Below, piece by piece: positions 63,645-64,000 of a stretch of DNA of 64,000 bases. The stretch spans positions 6,510,001 to 6,574,000 of the forward strand of contig NZ_CP123228.1 of the NCBI RefSeq assembly GCF_029855045.1. The letters run 5' to 3'. A model generated the notes under the pieces. It was given only the letters and a program-made list of their open reading frames with translations. It was not told the DNA's origin and did not search any database. Within the stretch, counting starts at the first letter, position 1. Each line of letters opens with the position of its first letter. Made by a program: the position numbers and the translations under genes. Origin of the DNA: Piscinibacter sp. XHJ-5. GTDB lineage: Bacteria; Pseudomonadota; Gammaproteobacteria; Burkholderiales; Burkholderiaceae_C.

Positions 63645-64000
63645 ATGCCCGCCCGAAGTGCCACGTCCTCCGCCACCAAGCCGCTGGACGAAAAGATCAC
63701 CATCAACCTCGGTTATGTCGACCTGGGCCAGATCGACCTGCTGGTGCAGGAGGGCTTCTATGCCAACCGCACCGACCTCATCCGCACGGCCATTCGCAAC
63801 CAGCTCGCGGTCCACGCCGATGTGGTGAAGCAATCGGCGGCGCGCAAGACGCTGGTGCTGGGCATCCAGCACTTCGGCGCCGATGAGTTGCGCTCGGTGC
63901 AGGCAGCCGGCCAGCGGCTGCAGATCCGTGTGCTGGGCCTGGCGGCCATCGCACCCGACGTCACGCCCGAGCTCGCGCTCGCGACCATCGAATCGGTGGT
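63645..64000 (+). CDS. Ribbon-helix-helix (CopG-like) regulator, 3' part outside window
   Basis: Partial frame of at least 118 residues that runs off the right edge. A short polar N-terminus (MPARSATSSATKPLDEK) precedes a ribbon-helix-helix domain: beta strand ITINLGYVDLGQIDLLVQEG, then FYANRTDLIRTAIRNQLAVH for the two helices. The following sequence (KTLVLGIQHFGADELRSVQA) is not part of a simple antitoxin, suggesting a longer regulator of a kind seen in Burkholderiales. No Shine-Dalgarno sequence precedes the ATG. A promoter with a palindrome lies directly upstream. Confidence 0.75.
   Translation, partial: MPARSATSSATKPLDEKITINLGYVDLGQIDLLVQEGFYANRTDLIRTAIRNQLAVHADVVKQSAARKTLVLGIQHFGADELRSVQAAGQRLQIRVLGLAAIAPDVTPELALATIESV

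Overview
The window is very GC-rich with strong G/C third-position bias. Its gene content (mreBCD-mrdA, gatCAB, pyrE/xth divergent pair, many ABC solute-binding proteins, a Bug-type receptor) points to a betaproteobacterium of the order Burkholderiales, probably a free-living, metabolically versatile Rubrivivax/Leptothrix/Piscinibacter-like organism. The taxonomic call is an inference from gene content and base composition, not from a marker gene. I see no rRNA, tRNA, CRISPR array, prophage or insertion sequence.

Layout. 1-9.4 kb is housekeeping: the cell-shape cluster mreB-mreC-mreD-mrdA (minus strand, mrdA running off the left edge), the amidotransferase operon gatC-gatA-gatB (plus), a DUF4124 protein and pyrE (minus), and xth (plus). 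9.5-12.2 kb holds an AmpG-like muropeptide permease and an M48 metallopeptidase, closed by a strong intrinsic terminator. 12.2-18.8 kb is an accessory signalling block. A plus-strand operon (class III nucleotide cyclase with TolB-like and TPR regions; PAP2/vanadate-type phosphatase or haloperoxidase; cytoplasmic subtilisin-like protease) faces a CRP-type cAMP-responsive regulator and a LuxR-type regulator.

18.9-30.6 kb carries a carboxylesterase, a SulP anion transporter, a Bug-type receptor, a hybrid sensor kinase, two tandem TPR-GGDEF diguanylate cyclases, a MaoC hydratase and a uracil/xanthine permease. 30.6-33.6 kb contains a long intergenic stretch with hairpins, two tiny unknown genes ending in a strong terminator, and a TetR-controlled set (tetR, a 38-residue membrane microprotein, an alpha/beta hydrolase) with two matching operator palindromes.

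33.6-48.5 kb is a peptide-type ABC transport locus: one ATPase and two permeases (YejF/E/B-like) on the minus strand, divergent from six tandem paralogous family 5 solute-binding proteins on the plus strand. 48.5-52.1 kb holds an MFS carrier, an NADPH-dependent FMN reductase and two DUF2382 stress-type proteins.

52.3-60.5 kb is a branched-chain-amino-acid-type (HAAT) ABC transporter split over two divergent operons. One holds a beta-hydroxyacid dehydrogenase, the receptor, LivH and an SDR; the other holds LivM, LivG, LivF and a reduced third ATPase. An RpiR regulator sits between them, and pairs of similar palindromes 30 bp apart lie upstream of both operons. 60.5-64 kb ends with an unknown exported or membrane-anchored protein, an SDR/LysR divergent pair and a partial ribbon-helix-helix protein.

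The most promising candidates for undescribed biology are the cyclase-PAP2-protease operon facing a CRP regulator, the six-receptor transporter, the signature-less ABC ATPase, and the two small-gene units around 31-32.7 kb.
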